64,000 bases of DNA from Tistrella mobilis KA081020-065 (GCF_000264455.2 NC_017956.1:1719501-1783500); one strand, 5' to 3'. Counted from the first letter of the stretch, positions 21,914 to 33,857 are shown. The notes: a model not told the origin generated them from the letters alone. Translations and numbers: made by a program.

Positions 21914-22173
21914 GGCTTCCGGGGCCCCTGCATCCGCCCGGAATGCAGGGGCCGGCCGGCGTGGTTGTTCGGCGGCGCAAAATTGGGTAGCTTCGGGGAC
22001 GATTTCACGACCGGCCGGTGACGCACGGATCTCCGAGCGGCCCGGCCGATGCGTGTAAGCCTTCGACTGATCGCCCGCCGACGCCGCGCCCCCGCGTTTC
22101 GACGGCAGGCGTCGCCCCCTTTTCCGGCGCCGTCCATCGATGACGGCACCGGTTCAAGTTCCGGGATCGTACC

Positions 22174-25110
22174 TTGTCCGACACGCCCGTTCCGCCCATC
22201 GCTTCCGACATCGCTCCGGTCACGATCGAAGACGAGATGCGGCGCTCGTACCTCGATTACGCGATGAGCGTGATCGTGGCGCGTGCGCTCCCCGACGTCC
22301 GCGACGGCCTGAAGCCCGTGCACCGGCGGATCCTGTTCTCGATGCACGAGAGCGGCTACGAGTGGAACAAGCCGTTCCGCAAATCGGCACGCGTGGTCGG
22401 CGACGTCATGGGTAAGTATCACCCGCATGGCGACAGCGCGATCTATGACACCATGGTCCGCATGGCGCAGGACTTTTCGATGCGCCTGAGGCTGATCGAC
22501 GGCCAGGGCAATTTCGGCTCCATGGACGGCGACCCCCCGGCGGCCATGCGTTATACCGAGGCCCGCCTGACCAAGGCCGCCAGCACCCTCCTGTCGGATC
22601 TCGACAAGGAGACGGTGGACTTCCAGAACAATTACGACGACACGACCCGTGAGCCGACGGTTCTGCCCGCCCGGTTCCCGAACCTGCTCGTCAACGGTGC
22701 GGGCGGCATCGCCGTCGGCATGGCGACGAACATCCCGACTCATAATCTGGGCGAGGTGATCGACGCCGCCATCGCGATGGTCAACCGGCCCGAGATCACC
22801 GATCTGGAGCTGCTGCGGATCGTGCCCGGCCCGGACTTCCCGACCGGCGGCATCATCGTCGGCCGCGGCGGCAGCCGCGAGGCCCTGCTGACCGGCCGCG
22901 GGTCGGTGCTGCTGCGCGGCAAGGTCGAGGTGGAGGAGATCCGCAAGGATCGCATGGCGATCATCGTTCGCGAGATCCCCTATCAGGTCAACAAGGCCCG
23001 GATGATCGAGCGCATCGCCGAAGCGGTGCGGGAGCGCAAGATCGAGGGCGTGGCGGATCTGCGCGACGAAAGCGATCGCGACGGCGTCCGCGTGGTGGTG
23101 GAACTGAAGCGCGATGCGACTCCCGAGGTGGTGGTCAACCAGCTCTATCGCTTCACCCCGCTGCAGACATCGTTCGGCGTGAATATGCTGGCGCTGAATG
23201 CCGGCAAGCCGGAAATGATGACGCTCCGCGACATGCTCCAGGCCTTTCTGGAGTTCCGCGAAGAGGTCATCACCCGCCGGACGATCTATGAGCTGCGCAA
23301 GGCGCGCGAGCGGGCCCATGTGTTGATGGGCCTGGGCGTGGCGGTCGTGAACCTGGACCCGGTGGTCGAGCTGATCAAGGCCTCGCCCGACAGTGCGTCC
23401 GCGCGCGATGCCCTGATGGACCGGCCCTGGCCGGCCGGCGACATCGCCCCCTATATCGCGCTGGTGGGCGAGCCCGACCGGAGCGTGGTCGACGGCATGT
23501 ACCGCCTGTCGGAAGCCCAGGCCCGCGCCATCCTGGATCTGCGCCTGCATCGCCTGACCGGGCTGGAGCGCGAGCGCATCGGTGCCGAGCTGCGCGAGAT
23601 CTGCGACAAGATCCTGGAATATCTCCGCATCCTGAATGATCGCGCCCGCATGCTCGAGGTGCTGCGCGAGGAGCTGATCGAGGTCCGCGACGAATTCGCG
23701 ACGCCGCGGCGCACCGTGATCGAGGAATCGGAGTTCGACTACAATGTCGAGGATCTGATCGAGCGCGAGGAGATGGTCGTCACGGTCACCCATGGCGGCT
23801 ATATCAAGCGCGTGCCGCTGTCGACCTATCGCGCCCAGCGCCGCGGCGGCAAGGGCCGGTCTTCGATGGCCGTGCGTGACGAGGATTTCGTCTCGCAGAT
23901 CTTCGTGCTCAACAGCCATGCGGCCGTGCTGTTCTTCTCCACCGCCGGCCAGGTCTATAAGCTGAAGGTCTGGCAGCTGCCGGCTGGGACGCCGCAAAGT
24001 CGCGGCAAGGCCATGGTCAACCTGCTGCCGCTGAAGGAAGGCGAGGTCATCGCCACCCTGATGCCGCTGCCCGATGATCCGGACATGCCCGAGATCGCCG
24101 AGGTCGATGAGGCTGCGGCCGATGAGGCGGCGGAAGAGGCGGCCGAGGCGCTGGATGCCATCGCCGACGGCGACGCCTATGTGATGTTCGCGACCGCCAA
24201 GGGCAATGTCCGCCGCAACCGTCTCGCCGATTTCGTCAATGTGATGAGCAATGGCAAGATCGCCATCCGGCTGGGCGAGGGCGACCGTCTGGTCGGCGTG
24301 CTGCCGTGCAATGGCGGTGACGACGTGGTGCTCGCCAGCCGGGCCGGCAAGGCGATCCGCTTCCCCGTGGGGGCCGTGCGGCTGTTCAAGAGCCGCACCT
24401 CCGATGGCGTGCGCGGCATCTCTCTGGCCGGCAGCGACGAGGTCGTGTCGATGTCGATCATCCGCCACCGCGAGGTGGACGTCGACACCCGCGACAATTA
24501 CCTGCGCTTCGCCAATGCCAAGCGCCGCTGGCTGGCGCAGTTGAAGGCGCTGGAGACCGGTACTTCGGCGGTGGTGGACGGCGAAGAGGCGGCACCGGTC
24601 GAGACCGGTGACCTGCCCGGGGACGAGGCCGAACTCGCGGCCCGCTACGGGCTCGACCTCGAGACCGCCCAGCGGCTGGAGGCCGAGGAGGAGTTCCTGC
24701 TGGTCGTCACCACCCGCGGCTATGGCAAGCGCACCTCGGCCTATGAATACCGCACCACCAATCGCGGCGGGTCGGGCATCGTCAACATGACCACCGGAGC
24801 GCGTAACGGCCACATCGTGGCCTGTTTCCCGGTGGCGCAGGGCGAGCAGATCATGCTGGTGACCGATGGTGGCCAGCTGATCCGGACGCCGGTGGCGGAT
24901 ATCCGCATCGCCGGCCGCGACACCATGGGCGTGATCGTGTTCAAGACCGCCCAGGACGAAAAGGTCGTCTCGGCCGCCCGGCTGAGCGAGACCGCGGAAG
25001 AAGATCAGAACGGCGCCGGCGAGGCCAATGGCGATGGCGAGGCCGGCGACGAGGGGGAGCAGGACGCGACGGAGACGACCGATCTTCGCGGAGACGAAGA
25101 CGAGGCGTAA
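22174..25110 (+). CDS. gyrA: DNA gyrase subunit A
   Basis: GyrA is the breakage-reunion subunit of gyrase. Catalytic Tyr is in [10 protein letters not shown] (about residue 127), and the gyrase-specific GyrA box QRRGGKG follows in the C-terminal beta-pinwheel. The quinolone region reads [19 protein letters not shown]: Ser and Asp occupy the positions equal to E. coli S83 and D87, so no resistance substitution is seen there. The start appears to be TTG at 22174, because no ATG fits the conserved N-terminus. At 978 aa it is longer than E. coli GyrA (875) owing to an acidic insert (about 630-665) and an acidic tail. Confidence 0.97.
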   Translation: MSDTPVPPIASDIAPVTIEDEMRRSYLDYAMSVIVARALPDVRDGLKPVHRRILFSMHESGYEWNKPFRKSARVVGDVMGKYHPHGDSAIYDTMVRMAQDFSMRLRLIDGQGNFGSMDGDPPAAMRYTEARLTKAASTLLSDLDKETVDFQNNYDDTTREPTVLPARFPNLLVNGAGGIAVGMATNIPTHNLGEVIDAAIAMVNRPEITDLELLRIVPGPDFPTGGIIVGRGGSREALLTGRGSVLLRGKVEVEEIRKDRMAIIVREIPYQVNKARMIERIAEAVRERKIEGVADLRDESDRDGVRVVVELKRDATPEVVVNQLYRFTPLQTSFGVNMLALNAGKPEMMTLRDMLQAFLEFREEVITRRTIYELRKARERAHVLMGLGVAVVNLDPVVELIKASPDSASARDALMDRPWPAGDIAPYIALVGEPDRSVVDGMYRLSEAQARAILDLRLHRLTGLERERIGAELREICDKILEYLRILNDRARMLEVLREELIEVRDEFATPRRTVIEESEFDYNVEDLIEREEMVVTVTHGGYIKRVPLSTYRAQRRGGKGRSSMAVRDEDFVSQIFVLNSHAAVLFFSTAGQVYKLKVWQLPAGTPQSRGKAMVNLLPLKEGEVIATLMPLPDDPDMPEIAEVDEAAADEAAEEAAEALDAIADGDAYVMFATAKGNVRRNRLADFVNVMSNGKIAIRLGEGDRLVGVLPCNGGDDVVLASRAGKAIRFPVGAVRLFKSRTSDGVRGISLAGSDEVVSMSIIRHREVDVDTRDNYLRFANAKRRWLAQLKALETGTSAVVDGEEAAPVETGDLPGDEAELAARYGLDLETAQRLEAEEEFLLVVTTRGYGKRTSAYEYRTTNRGGSGIVNMTTGARNGHIVACFPVAQGEQIMLVTDGGQLIRTPVADIRIAGRDTMGVIVFKTAQDEKVVSAARLSETAEEDQNGAGEANGDGEAGDEGEQDATETTDLRGDEDEA

Positions 25111-25146
25111 GCCGGCGCGGGTGGAGACCCAGTGGAGGACCAGGCA

Positions 25147-25671
25147 TTGAGCGGCAAGGGCATCTATCCGGGGACGTTCGACCCGGTGACCAACGGGCAT
25201 ATGGACATCATCCGACGCAGCCTGAGGGTGGTGGACAAGCTCGTGGTGGCCGTGGCGGCCAACCCCGGCAAGGGACCGATGTTTTCGCTGGAAGAGCGGG
25301 TGAGCCTTGTGCTCGCCGAACTCCAGACCCTGCCGCCGGATCAGGCAGCCCGGGTCGAGGTGAAATCCTTCGACACCCTGCTGATGCATTTTGCGGTGGA
25401 GCAGGGGGCCGGCGTGATCATGCGTGGCCTGCGCGCCGTTTCGGACTTCGAGTACGAATTCCAGATGGCGGGCATGAATGCCCGGCTGAACACCCAGGTC
25501 GAAACCGTCTTCCTGATGGCGTCCGAAAAGGTGCAGTTCATCTCCTCGCGCTTCGTGAAAGAGATCGGCCGGCTGGGTGGCGACATCTCGCAGTTTGTCA
25601 GCCCGCAGGTGAAGAAGATCCTCGATGTCCGGTTCGAGGAAGAACGAAACGGCCTTCGTCCGCTGGACTGA
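25147..25671 (+). CDS. coaD: Phosphopantetheine adenylyltransferase
   Basis: CoaD transfers AMP from ATP to 4'-phosphopantetheine, the penultimate step of coenzyme A synthesis. The nucleotidyltransferase motif YPGTFDPVTNGHMDIIRR (T/HxGH) and the C-terminal FISSRFVKEIGRLGGDISQF are clear. TTG at 25147 (174 aa) is preferred because GGAGG lies eight bases upstream and the resulting MSGKGIYPGTF fits the family; a GTG at 25132 is in frame but lies within that ribosome-binding site region. It follows gyrA by 36 bases and is probably cotranscribed. Confidence 0.95.
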   Translation: MSGKGIYPGTFDPVTNGHMDIIRRSLRVVDKLVVAVAANPGKGPMFSLEERVSLVLAELQTLPPDQAARVEVKSFDTLLMHFAVEQGAGVIMRGLRAVSDFEYEFQMAGMNARLNTQVETVFLMASEKVQFISSRFVKEIGRLGGDISQFVSPQVKKILDVRFEEERNGLRPLD

Positions 25672-25779
25672 GTTGCCGCCAGACCCGATGAATATCGCGG
25701 GACGGTGTCCGCCAGGGCGGTCACCGTCCCGCGCCGTTCTAAGCTATATCAACCCTTTGCATCGGTTACTTCAGCTTCG

Positions 25780-28022
<2,243 letters not shown>

Positions 28023-28058
28023 TATTATCCCCCGGGCGAAGGTGGCCGGCCTCCCTGG

Positions 28059-29780
28059 TCAGCCCTTGAGGTCGGGGAAGTCTTCTTCGCGGAACTCGAC
28101 GCCGCCGCGGCTTTCGGGTGCCTCGCCCGCATTCTCGCCGCGGCGGAGTTCGACCCGGCGGATCTTGCCCGAAATCGTCTTGGGCAGGTCCTCGGTGAAC
28201 TCGATGCGGCGGATGCGCTTGAAGGGTGCCACCCGGCTGCGGACATAGGCCAGAATGTCCCGCGCCGTCTCAGCATCGGGCTCGAAGCCCTTGATCAGGG
28301 AGATATAGGCCTTCGGCACGGCCAGGCGGACCGGGTCCGGTGCGGGAACCACCGCCGCCTCGGCCACGGCGTCATGTTCGATCAGCACGCTCTCAAGTTC
28401 GAAGGGGCTGATCCGGTAGTCCGACGCCTTGAAGACGTCGTCGGCGCGCCCGACGAAGGTAAAATAGCCGTCATCATCACGGATGGCGACGTCACCGGTG
28501 CGGTAGAATTCGCCTGAGGTGGCGAGCAGGGCCTTGCCCTCGGCGGCTTCGTAGCCGCGCATCAGGCTTGCCGGACGGCGATCGCCCAAGGCGAGTGCGA
28601 TCTCGCCCTCCTCGACCTGGTTGCCGTCGGCATCGAGCAGGGTTGCGACATAGCCCGGCAGCGGCCGCCCCATGGAGCCGGTTTTGATCGGCTGGCCGGG
28701 CGGGTTGCCGAACTGGGCGCTGGTTTCGGTCTGGCCATAGCCGTCGCGGATGGTCAGACCCCAGGCCTCCTGAACCTGCTCGATGATCTCGGGGTTCAGC
28801 GGCTCACCCGCGCCACAGACCTCGCGCAGGCTGGTGCGGATCGACTTCAGATCCTGCTGGATGAACATTCGCCACACGGTCGGCGGGGCGCAGAGGGTGG
28901 TCACGCCACCCCGTGCAATGGCATCGAGCAGGCTGGCAGCCTCGAAGCGCGGCTGATTGGCGATGAAGATGGTGGCGCCGGCGATCCAGGGGGCGAAGAA
29001 GCAGCTCCAGGCATGCTTCGCCCAGCCGGGCGACGAGATGTTCAGATGCACATCGCCGGGCTGCAGCCCCAGCCAGTACATTGTGGAAAGATGGCCGATC
29101 GGATAGCTGGCATGGGTGTGGATCACCAGCTTGGGCTTGGCCGTGGTGCCCGAGGTGAAATAGAGCAGCAGCTCATCTTCGGCCCGGGTCTCGCCATCCG
29201 GGGTGAAGCCATGAGCGAAGCGGGGATCTTCATGCGCATCTGCGAAGTCGGTCCAGCCCGGCGCGCTGCCATCGGCGGTGATCCGGGTCAGACCGCGGGC
29301 CCCCTCCAGCGCCTCGAACTTCGAAGCATGCTCGGCGCCGGCAATGATGTGGCGCACGCGACCACGCTCCAGCCGGTCGTCAAGATCCTCGGTGGACAGC
29401 AGGGTGGTGGCCGGGATGACCACGGCGCCCAGTTTCATGGCCGCCAGCATCGTCTCCCAAAGCGGAACCGTGTTGCCCAGCATCAGCAGAATCCGGTCGC
29501 CGCGCGCGACGCCCAGATAGCGGAGATGATTGGCGACCCGATCCGAGCGATCGCGCAACTCGACAAAACTCAGCGACGTCTCGGCGCCGGTCGGCACGTC
29601 GACGATCCGAAGCGCCGGACGGTTGCGGCTTTCGGCCTCGGTCGCAAGCACGGCATCGAACCAGTCAAGCGCCCAGTTGAACCGCTCGGGGCGCGGCCAG
29701 GAAAATCCGGCACAGGCGCGGTCGTAATCCTCGCGATGGGCCAGCAGAAAGGCGCGGGCCTCGGCATAGTTCATGGTCAT
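28059..29780 (-). CDS. AMP-dependent acyl-CoA synthetase/ligase (medium-chain type)
   Basis: A 573-residue adenylate-forming enzyme. The P-loop-like LLYFTSGTTAKPKLVIHTH (about 205-223), the A5 segment DGYGQTETSAQ, the A7 segment YRTGDVAIRDDDGYFTFVGRADD (quoted in part as YRTGDVAIRDD) and the C-terminal catalytic Lys in LPKTISGKIRRVELRR are all intact. The N-terminal FNWALDWFD and later SPGWAKHAWSCFFAPW resemble the ACSM-type medium-chain acyl-CoA synthetases. Substrate chain length is a family inference. It converges with tgt, 36 bases apart, and is monocistronic on its strand. Confidence 0.9.
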   Translation of the reverse strand: MTMNYAEARAFLLAHREDYDRACAGFSWPRPERFNWALDWFDAVLATEAESRNRPALRIVDVPTGAETSLSFVELRDRSDRVANHLRYLGVARGDRILLMLGNTVPLWETMLAAMKLGAVVIPATTLLSTEDLDDRLERGRVRHIIAGAEHASKFEALEGARGLTRITADGSAPGWTDFADAHEDPRFAHGFTPDGETRAEDELLLYFTSGTTAKPKLVIHTHASYPIGHLSTMYWLGLQPGDVHLNISSPGWAKHAWSCFFAPWIAGATIFIANQPRFEAASLLDAIARGGVTTLCAPPTVWRMFIQQDLKSIRTSLREVCGAGEPLNPEIIEQVQEAWGLTIRDGYGQTETSAQFGNPPGQPIKTGSMGRPLPGYVATLLDADGNQVEEGEIALALGDRRPASLMRGYEAAEGKALLATSGEFYRTGDVAIRDDDGYFTFVGRADDVFKASDYRISPFELESVLIEHDAVAEAAVVPAPDPVRLAVPKAYISLIKGFEPDAETARDILAYVRSRVAPFKRIRRIEFTEDLPKTISGKIRRVELRRGENAGEAPESRGGVEFREEDFPDLKG

Positions 29781-29975
29781 GACGACAGGGTCCTCTCAGG
29801 TCGTACCTCCGGCCGCGACCGGTCGCAGGTGCGGTGCGCCGGCCGTTCTCGTCCATCGATCATTGACACAGCACGCCCGGCGTGACCAGACCCGTCGCTG
29901 CACGCGCCCAAGCTGCGATGTCGCACGACGTTTGAACCGGATCGCATCGGCGTGTGTTTCGCGGCGTTCCACGGC

Positions 29976-30004
29976 TTGACCGATCGCAGCCTCGCCCCTA
30001 TGGT
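29976..30004 (+). promoter_or_regulatory. Putative sigma-70 promoter of the tRNA-Lys gene
   Basis: TTGACC (29976-29981) and TATGGT (29999-30004) are separated by exactly 17 bases. Transcription would begin near 30011, giving a 5' leader of about 60 nt before the tRNA. Confidence 0.5.
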
Positions 30005-30070
30005 TACGCCCGTTCGCAGCCGGGGCGGTCTTCTCCCGGGCAGTCGGTGGCGGCGAACCGCAGATCCTGC

Positions 30071-30400
30071 GAGCCCGTAGCTCAGCCGGTAGAGCATCTG
30101 ACTTTCGATTGGGAGCGCCGGCCGGAAACGGTCGGATGAAACAGGCGTCAAAGTCGGGGAACCCGTCCGCGTCGCGGCGACGGCAATCCCGAGCCAAGCC
30201 GATCCCCTTGAGTGTAAGGGGGATCGGAAGGTGTAGAGGCCAGACGGCGCCCACCTAACTCAAGCGCCCCGTCCGAGGGCGTTCCGACATGGTGAAGGGA
30301 TGGTCCGGGCCACAAACGCACCGGTTGCGGTTGCGGCGGCGAAAGCCGTGGTGGTGGAGTAATCAGAGGGTCCTGGGTTCGAGTCCCAGCGGGCTCACCA
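30071..30400 (+). tRNA. tRNA-Lys(UUU), interrupted by a group I intron in the anticodon
   Basis: Exon 1 (30071-30105) and exon 2 (30360-30400) join to a perfect 76-nt tRNA ending in an encoded CCA. The acceptor stem pairs GAGCCCG with CGGGCTC, the anticodon stem pairs TCTGA with TCAGA, and the T stem pairs CTGGG with CCCAG around TTCGAGT. The joined anticodon loop is CTTTTAA, anticodon TTT, with A37 and U33 in place. The split lies between tRNA positions 35 and 36, inside the anticodon, so no functional tRNA exists before splicing. A standard gene-length search could miss it because of the 254-nt insertion. A hairpin terminator follows. Confidence 0.93.
30106..30359 (+). ncRNA. Group I self-splicing intron (IC3-like) in tRNA-Lys
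   Basis: The 254-nt insertion has group I features throughout. Exon 1 ends in U and the intron ends in G. P1 pairs exon CUUU (30102-30105) with GGAG (30112-30115), giving the U-G wobble at the splice site; P10 pairs GAUUG (30107-30111) with exon-2 UAAUC. P2 is a 7-bp stem with a GAAA loop (30118-30135). P3 pairs GGCGTC (30144-30149) with part of GACGGCGCC (30243-30251). Segments such as GAGCCAAGC, AAGGTGTAGAG, CAGACGGCGCCCACCTAA and ATGGTGAAGG match, as I recall it, the 205-nt Azoarcus tRNA-Ile intron core. It has no open frame, so no homing endonuclease. Self-splicing is inferred. Confidence 0.9.
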
Positions 30401-30407
30401 TCTTTGG

Positions 30408-30442
30408 AAAGCGGCATGCTCTCAGGAGCGTGCCGCTTTCTT
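30408..30442 (+). terminator. Rho-independent terminator of tRNA-Lys
   Basis: A 14-bp stem (30408-30421 with 30426-30439, one G-U pair) and a TCAG loop end in TTTCTT, eight bases after the tRNA CCA. Confidence 0.75.
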
Positions 30443-30566
30443 CGTTACGGCTTTCGGTCAGAATCATCTTTGTCGGAAACATTTTATTGCCGATGGGGAA
30501 GAGTCCGACAATGAGGTTGAAATACTCAGCTTACGTTCGGGATCGATCATTCTTGATGAATGGTCG

Positions 30567-30605
30567 TTTACCGTTAATTTACCGGGCATTCTCGATTTAT
30601 TTACC
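30567..30605 (+). repeat. Three phased TTTACC repeats upstream of a chemoreceptor gene
   Basis: TTTACC occurs at 30567, 30578 and 30600, that is 11 and 22 bases apart, on one face of the helix. They lie in an AT-rich stretch 55-95 bases before the chemoreceptor start and may be activator or repressor half-sites. Confidence 0.4.
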
Positions 30606-30659
30606 ACATTCGTTTTAAGGTGCGCCGGAAAGCAGGCTGCCGTTGCGGCCGCCATTCCG

Positions 30660-32381
30660 ATGTGGATGTGGACGATGGACCGGATTCTCGGACGTATGAC
30701 CATCACGATCAAATCAGCTCTGCTGATTGTGATCATGGCGGTGGTGGCCCTGATCATTGCCGTGTTGAGCTATGACGGGCTGATGGTCAGCGAACGCCAC
30801 GGCGAGACGATGCGCAATGCCTCGGAACGCGCCACCTATGGCGAACGCGCCAACGGGCTGGTGATGTCGGTGGTGTCCGACAGCCGCGGTATCTATATGT
30901 CGGCCGATTCCGCGAAGGCAGAGAAGTTTGCGGTGACGCTGATGGCCGCCCTCGACAAGCTGGGCGAGACCATGGCGGCCTGGGAGCGTGCGGTTCCCGA
31001 GGCACAGCGCGCCGACTTCGTGCCTGTGATGGCGAAAGCGCAGGAATTCATCGCGTTCCGCAGCGAGCTTGTGCGTCTGGGCCGCACTGAAGGGCCTGCA
31101 GCGGCACGTGCCTATGGCGACAACGACGCCAACCGCGCGAACCGCAAGGCGTTCAACGACCAGCTGGAGAAGCTGGCCGTGCAGAACGCGGCGGCCGTTG
31201 AGGCCGGGGTCGACGCCATGCGCGACTTCCATGATGGCCGGCTGCTGCTGCTGCTGGGCGTTGCCGCGGCCGGTATTCTGCTCGGCCTGGCCGCGGCTGG
31301 TTTCGTCGCGATCGCGGGCATCGGCCGGCCGCTCGGGCGGATCAGCGGCGCCATGGAGACCATTGCGGCCGGCACCGACGATGTGACGGTCCCGGGCACC
31401 GATCGCCGGGACGAAGTGGGCGTGATGGCCCGGGCGCTCGAGGTGCTGCGGGGCGCGCAGGCGACGGCGCGGCGGCTTGGCGAAGAGCGTGAACGGGCCC
31501 AGGTCGAACGCCTGAAGCGGGCCGAGGCATTGGAGCGGCGCATCCAGGGCTTCGACCGGGAGGTCGTGTCGATCCTGTCCGAAGTGGACAAGGCGATCCG
31601 GCACCTGCAGGACACCGCCAGCACGATGTCCGGGTTGGCCGACGATCTGCGCGGCCGGGCCGGGTCCTCTGCGGCGGCGGCCGAGGAGACCTCGGCCAAT
31701 GTCCAGACCGTGGCGGCAGCCGCCGAAGAAATGGCCGGGACACTGCGGGAAATCTCCAACCAGGTGGTGCGCTCGACCGATGTCGCGGCCAAGGCCAGCG
31801 CACAGGCGGAAGGGGCTGATCAGACCATCCAGAGCCTGGCCGAGGCTGCAGGACGGATCGGCGACATCGTTCGGCTGATCGAGGACATCGCCGGCCAGAC
31901 CAATCTTCTGGCGCTGAATGCCACCATCGAGGCCGCGCGCGCCGGGGAGGCCGGCAAGGGCTTCGCCGTGGTTGCGGGCGAGGTGAAGAGCCTGGCCGGC
32001 CAGACCGGTAAGGCTACGGCGGATATCGCTGCCCAGATCTCGGCCATTCAGGCGGCGACCGAGCGCTCGGTCGAGGCCTTCCGGGCGATCGGTGGCACGA
32101 TCGACAACATCAACGAAATCTCCACCACCATCGCCAGTGCCGTGGAAGAACAGACCGCCGCCACCGGCGAGATCGCCCGGAACGTTCAGCAGGCTGCCGT
32201 GGGTTCTCAGGAGGTGTCGACCACGGTGTCGCAGGTCAATCGTGCGGCCGACGATACCGGCACTGCCGCCCGCAGCCTGGCCCAGGCGACCGATCTGCTG
32301 TCGGCACAGGCGGGGCGGCTGCGGCACGACATCGATGCCTTCCTTACCGACATGCGCAATCAGAGCCTGTCTGCAGCATGA
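30660..32381 (+). CDS. Methyl-accepting chemotaxis protein
   Basis: A 573-residue chemoreceptor. TM1 is at about 17-38 ([21 protein letters not shown]), TM2 at about 196-218 ([20 protein letters not shown]), with a mostly helical periplasmic domain between them. HAMP runs from about 218 to 275, followed by the signalling coiled coil with tip [19 protein letters not shown]. The 5' end has ATGs at 30660, 30675 and 30696; none has a strong ribosome-binding site, so the start is uncertain. It stands alone, with no neighbouring che genes. Its periplasmic domain differs in sequence from that of the receptor at 9.4-11.1 kb. Confidence 0.92.
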   Translation: MWMWTMDRILGRMTITIKSALLIVIMAVVALIIAVLSYDGLMVSERHGETMRNASERATYGERANGLVMSVVSDSRGIYMSADSAKAEKFAVTLMAALDKLGETMAAWERAVPEAQRADFVPVMAKAQEFIAFRSELVRLGRTEGPAAARAYGDNDANRANRKAFNDQLEKLAVQNAAAVEAGVDAMRDFHDGRLLLLLGVAAAGILLGLAAAGFVAIAGIGRPLGRISGAMETIAAGTDDVTVPGTDRRDEVGVMARALEVLRGAQATARRLGEERERAQVERLKRAEALERRIQGFDREVVSILSEVDKAIRHLQDTASTMSGLADDLRGRAGSSAAAAEETSANVQTVAAAAEEMAGTLREISNQVVRSTDVAAKASAQAEGADQTIQSLAEAAGRIGDIVRLIEDIAGQTNLLALNATIEAARAGEAGKGFAVVAGEVKSLAGQTGKATADIAAQISAIQAATERSVEAFRAIGGTIDNINEISTTIASAVEEQTAATGEIARNVQQAAVGSQEVSTTVSQVNRAADDTGTAARSLAQATDLLSAQAGRLRHDIDAFLTDMRNQSLSAA

Positions 32382-32513
32382 CATGAGGATATCACCACAG
32401 CTCTCTGATATATCTGTGCTATGAGACGAACAGGGCGTCGCGGATCAGGCGGCGCTCTGTGTTTTGTGGTCTTGTCACCCGTCTCGTATCAGTGAAGGGG
32501 GTTTACGGACGTC

Positions 32514-32864
32514 ATGGGCTTGCAGTTTCCGCTCCGTCCGGCTCTGACCGCCGGCCTTCTGGGCACCGTGCTGTTGACCGGCTGCCTGCAGTTTCCGGCC
32601 GAACGCGACATGCGGTCGGACATCATCGTCAAGGATGACCGGCACTTCGTTTTCGAAGCGACGGCCTTCGATCGCGGGCGTTATGCCAAGGACAGCGATC
32701 AGGGAGAGGCCACACGAACCGGACTCCTGATTGGAGAACTCGACCGTAAGCGTCTGTGCCCGAACGGTTATCGCATCGTCGATCGCGAGGAACGGGTGAT
32801 CGGAAATGCACCGGCGTCCCAGGGCCGGGAATGGCTGCTGCGCTATATCGGGGAGTGCCGCTGA
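32514..32864 (+). CDS. Small putative lipoprotein, unknown function
   Basis: The 116-residue product has a lipoprotein signal (PALTAGLLGTVLLTGC, lipobox LTGC, Cys at residue 24). The mature part of about 90 residues (DIIVKDDRHFVFEATAFDRG, then LDRKRLCPNGYRIVDREERV and YIGEC) has two more cysteines and no family I recognise. It probably sits in the outer membrane or periplasm. The neighbours, a chemoreceptor and an NTF2-like protein, give no functional clue. A minus-strand frame over the same bases lacks any such signals. Confidence 0.7.
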   Translation: MGLQFPLRPALTAGLLGTVLLTGCLQFPAERDMRSDIIVKDDRHFVFEATAFDRGRYAKDSDQGEATRTGLLIGELDRKRLCPNGYRIVDREERVIGNAPASQGREWLLRYIGECR

Positions 32865-33186
32865 GCCCGGCGGGTGCCGGCCTCGGCCGACGGTAGGTCC
32901 GGTAGGGCAGGGGGGCAGAACAGCGTGTGATCTCTGGTCACACCGGCTCGGATATCGATGGCGGATCAATGGTATGGCCGGGCATGACCAGCATAGTGCC
33001 CCTGCGAATCAGGGCTTGGCGAAGCGGTCGGACCGTGCCATTGTGTCCCTCGACACCGGTGGCGGAGACATGCCGTCGACCGGGATGGCACCGATGTCGC
33101 GGCAGTGATTGATGCGGCGGGCGGTGCCCGCGTTTCAACCTGCTCGTGAAGTTTCCGACCTGCTCGTGAAGCCGGAGTTCGCCTCG
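32865..33186. other. Intergenic stretch between lipoprotein and NTF2-like genes
   Basis: 322 bases with no gene I can support. It holds a dyad GTGTGA-N7-TCACAC (32925-32943), similar to but one base wider than a CRP-type site, and a 14-bp direct repeat near its end. Long minus-strand frames here look like shadows. Confidence 0.5.
33138..33171 (+). repeat. 14-bp direct repeat, period 20, before the NTF2-like gene
   Basis: ACCTGCTCGTGAAG occurs at 33138-33151 and again at 33158-33171. The second copy ends 15 bases before the ATG at 33187, so it flanks the ribosome-binding site region. Confidence 0.7.
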
Positions 33187-33822
33187 ATGACCGTGAAGTC
33201 CCCGATCCGTGCCGGGCTGTTCGCCGTGACGATCGTCGCGCTGGGTGCCGCCCTTCCGCTCGCACCTGTCGCCCAGGCGGCCGCCGCGAAGGCGAAGCCC
33301 GTCCAGACCGCGGCCCTCGCCCCCGAACCGCGCCCGACGGCCAAGCCGACCCCGCCGGCCGGCAGCACGGTGGTGGCTGCGGTGTCGCCGTCCGTGGTTG
33401 CGGGCGCTGCGGCCTATGATCCGAACAAGGTGAAGTCCGAGATCGACGCGGCCCTGGCCAGCTGGGCCTGGTCGCTGAACAGCGGCCAGCAGGGTGTCGT
33501 GGTCACCAACATGTATGGCCCGGACGCCATCATGATGAGCGACGATCAGAGCCAGGTGATGTTCAACAACGGCGGTATCGTGCGCTATTACGGCGCGCTG
33601 GTCTCGCATCGCCCTGACCTGAAGGTGACGTTCGGCGACGGCTGGATCACCGTGCTCGGCCCCGATATCGGCACCGCCACCGGCTTTTACACCTTCACCT
33701 ACACCCAGGGCGGCAAGCAGGTGACGGAACCTGCGCGCTATACCCTGATCTATCGCAAGACCGTGGATGGCTGGCGCATCGTGTCTCACCATTCCTCGCG
33801 GCTTCCCCAGGCGCAGAGCTGA
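33187..33822 (+). CDS. Secreted NTF2-like (SnoaL/DUF4440-type) protein
   Basis: The 211-residue product has a signal peptide (IRAGLFAVTIVALGAALPLAPVAQAA, about 6-33, quoted in part as AGLFAVTIVALGAALP), an Ala/Pro-rich linker and a C-terminal domain. That domain (about 75-205) has the NTF2-fold pattern: IDAALASWAWSLNSG, YGPDAIMM, YYGALVSHRPDLKVTFGDGW, ATGFYTFTY and YTLIYRKTVDGWRIVSHHSS. Such proteins are small enzymes or ligand binders; the role is unknown. ATG at 33187 has CGGAG nine bases upstream and gives a sensible signal peptide; the frame opens 78 bases earlier. A terminator follows. Confidence 0.78.
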   Translation: MTVKSPIRAGLFAVTIVALGAALPLAPVAQAAAAKAKPVQTAALAPEPRPTAKPTPPAGSTVVAAVSPSVVAGAAAYDPNKVKSEIDAALASWAWSLNSGQQGVVVTNMYGPDAIMMSDDQSQVMFNNGGIVRYYGALVSHRPDLKVTFGDGWITVLGPDIGTATGFYTFTYTQGGKQVTEPARYTLIYRKTVDGWRIVSHHSSRLPQAQS

Positions 33823-33857
33823 TCCTCAACGGATCCGGTTCCGGCCGGGCACGAGAT

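Noticed and set aside
21862-25389. A 1175-codon open frame on the minus strand, opposite gyrA
   Set aside because: His/Asp/Gly-rich, no recognisable motif, and it covers gyrA, whose catalytic motifs are certain. Long antisense frames are expected at this GC content.
30148-30417. An 89-codon minus-strand frame with [13 protein letters not shown]
   Set aside because: This peptide is the familiar antisense translation of a tRNA 3' end; the bases belong to the tRNA-Lys exon and its intron.
32925-32943. CRP-like site GTGTGA-N7-TCACAC
   Set aside because: Spacing is seven instead of six bases and it is 240 bases from the next start; too weak to call as a CRP site.
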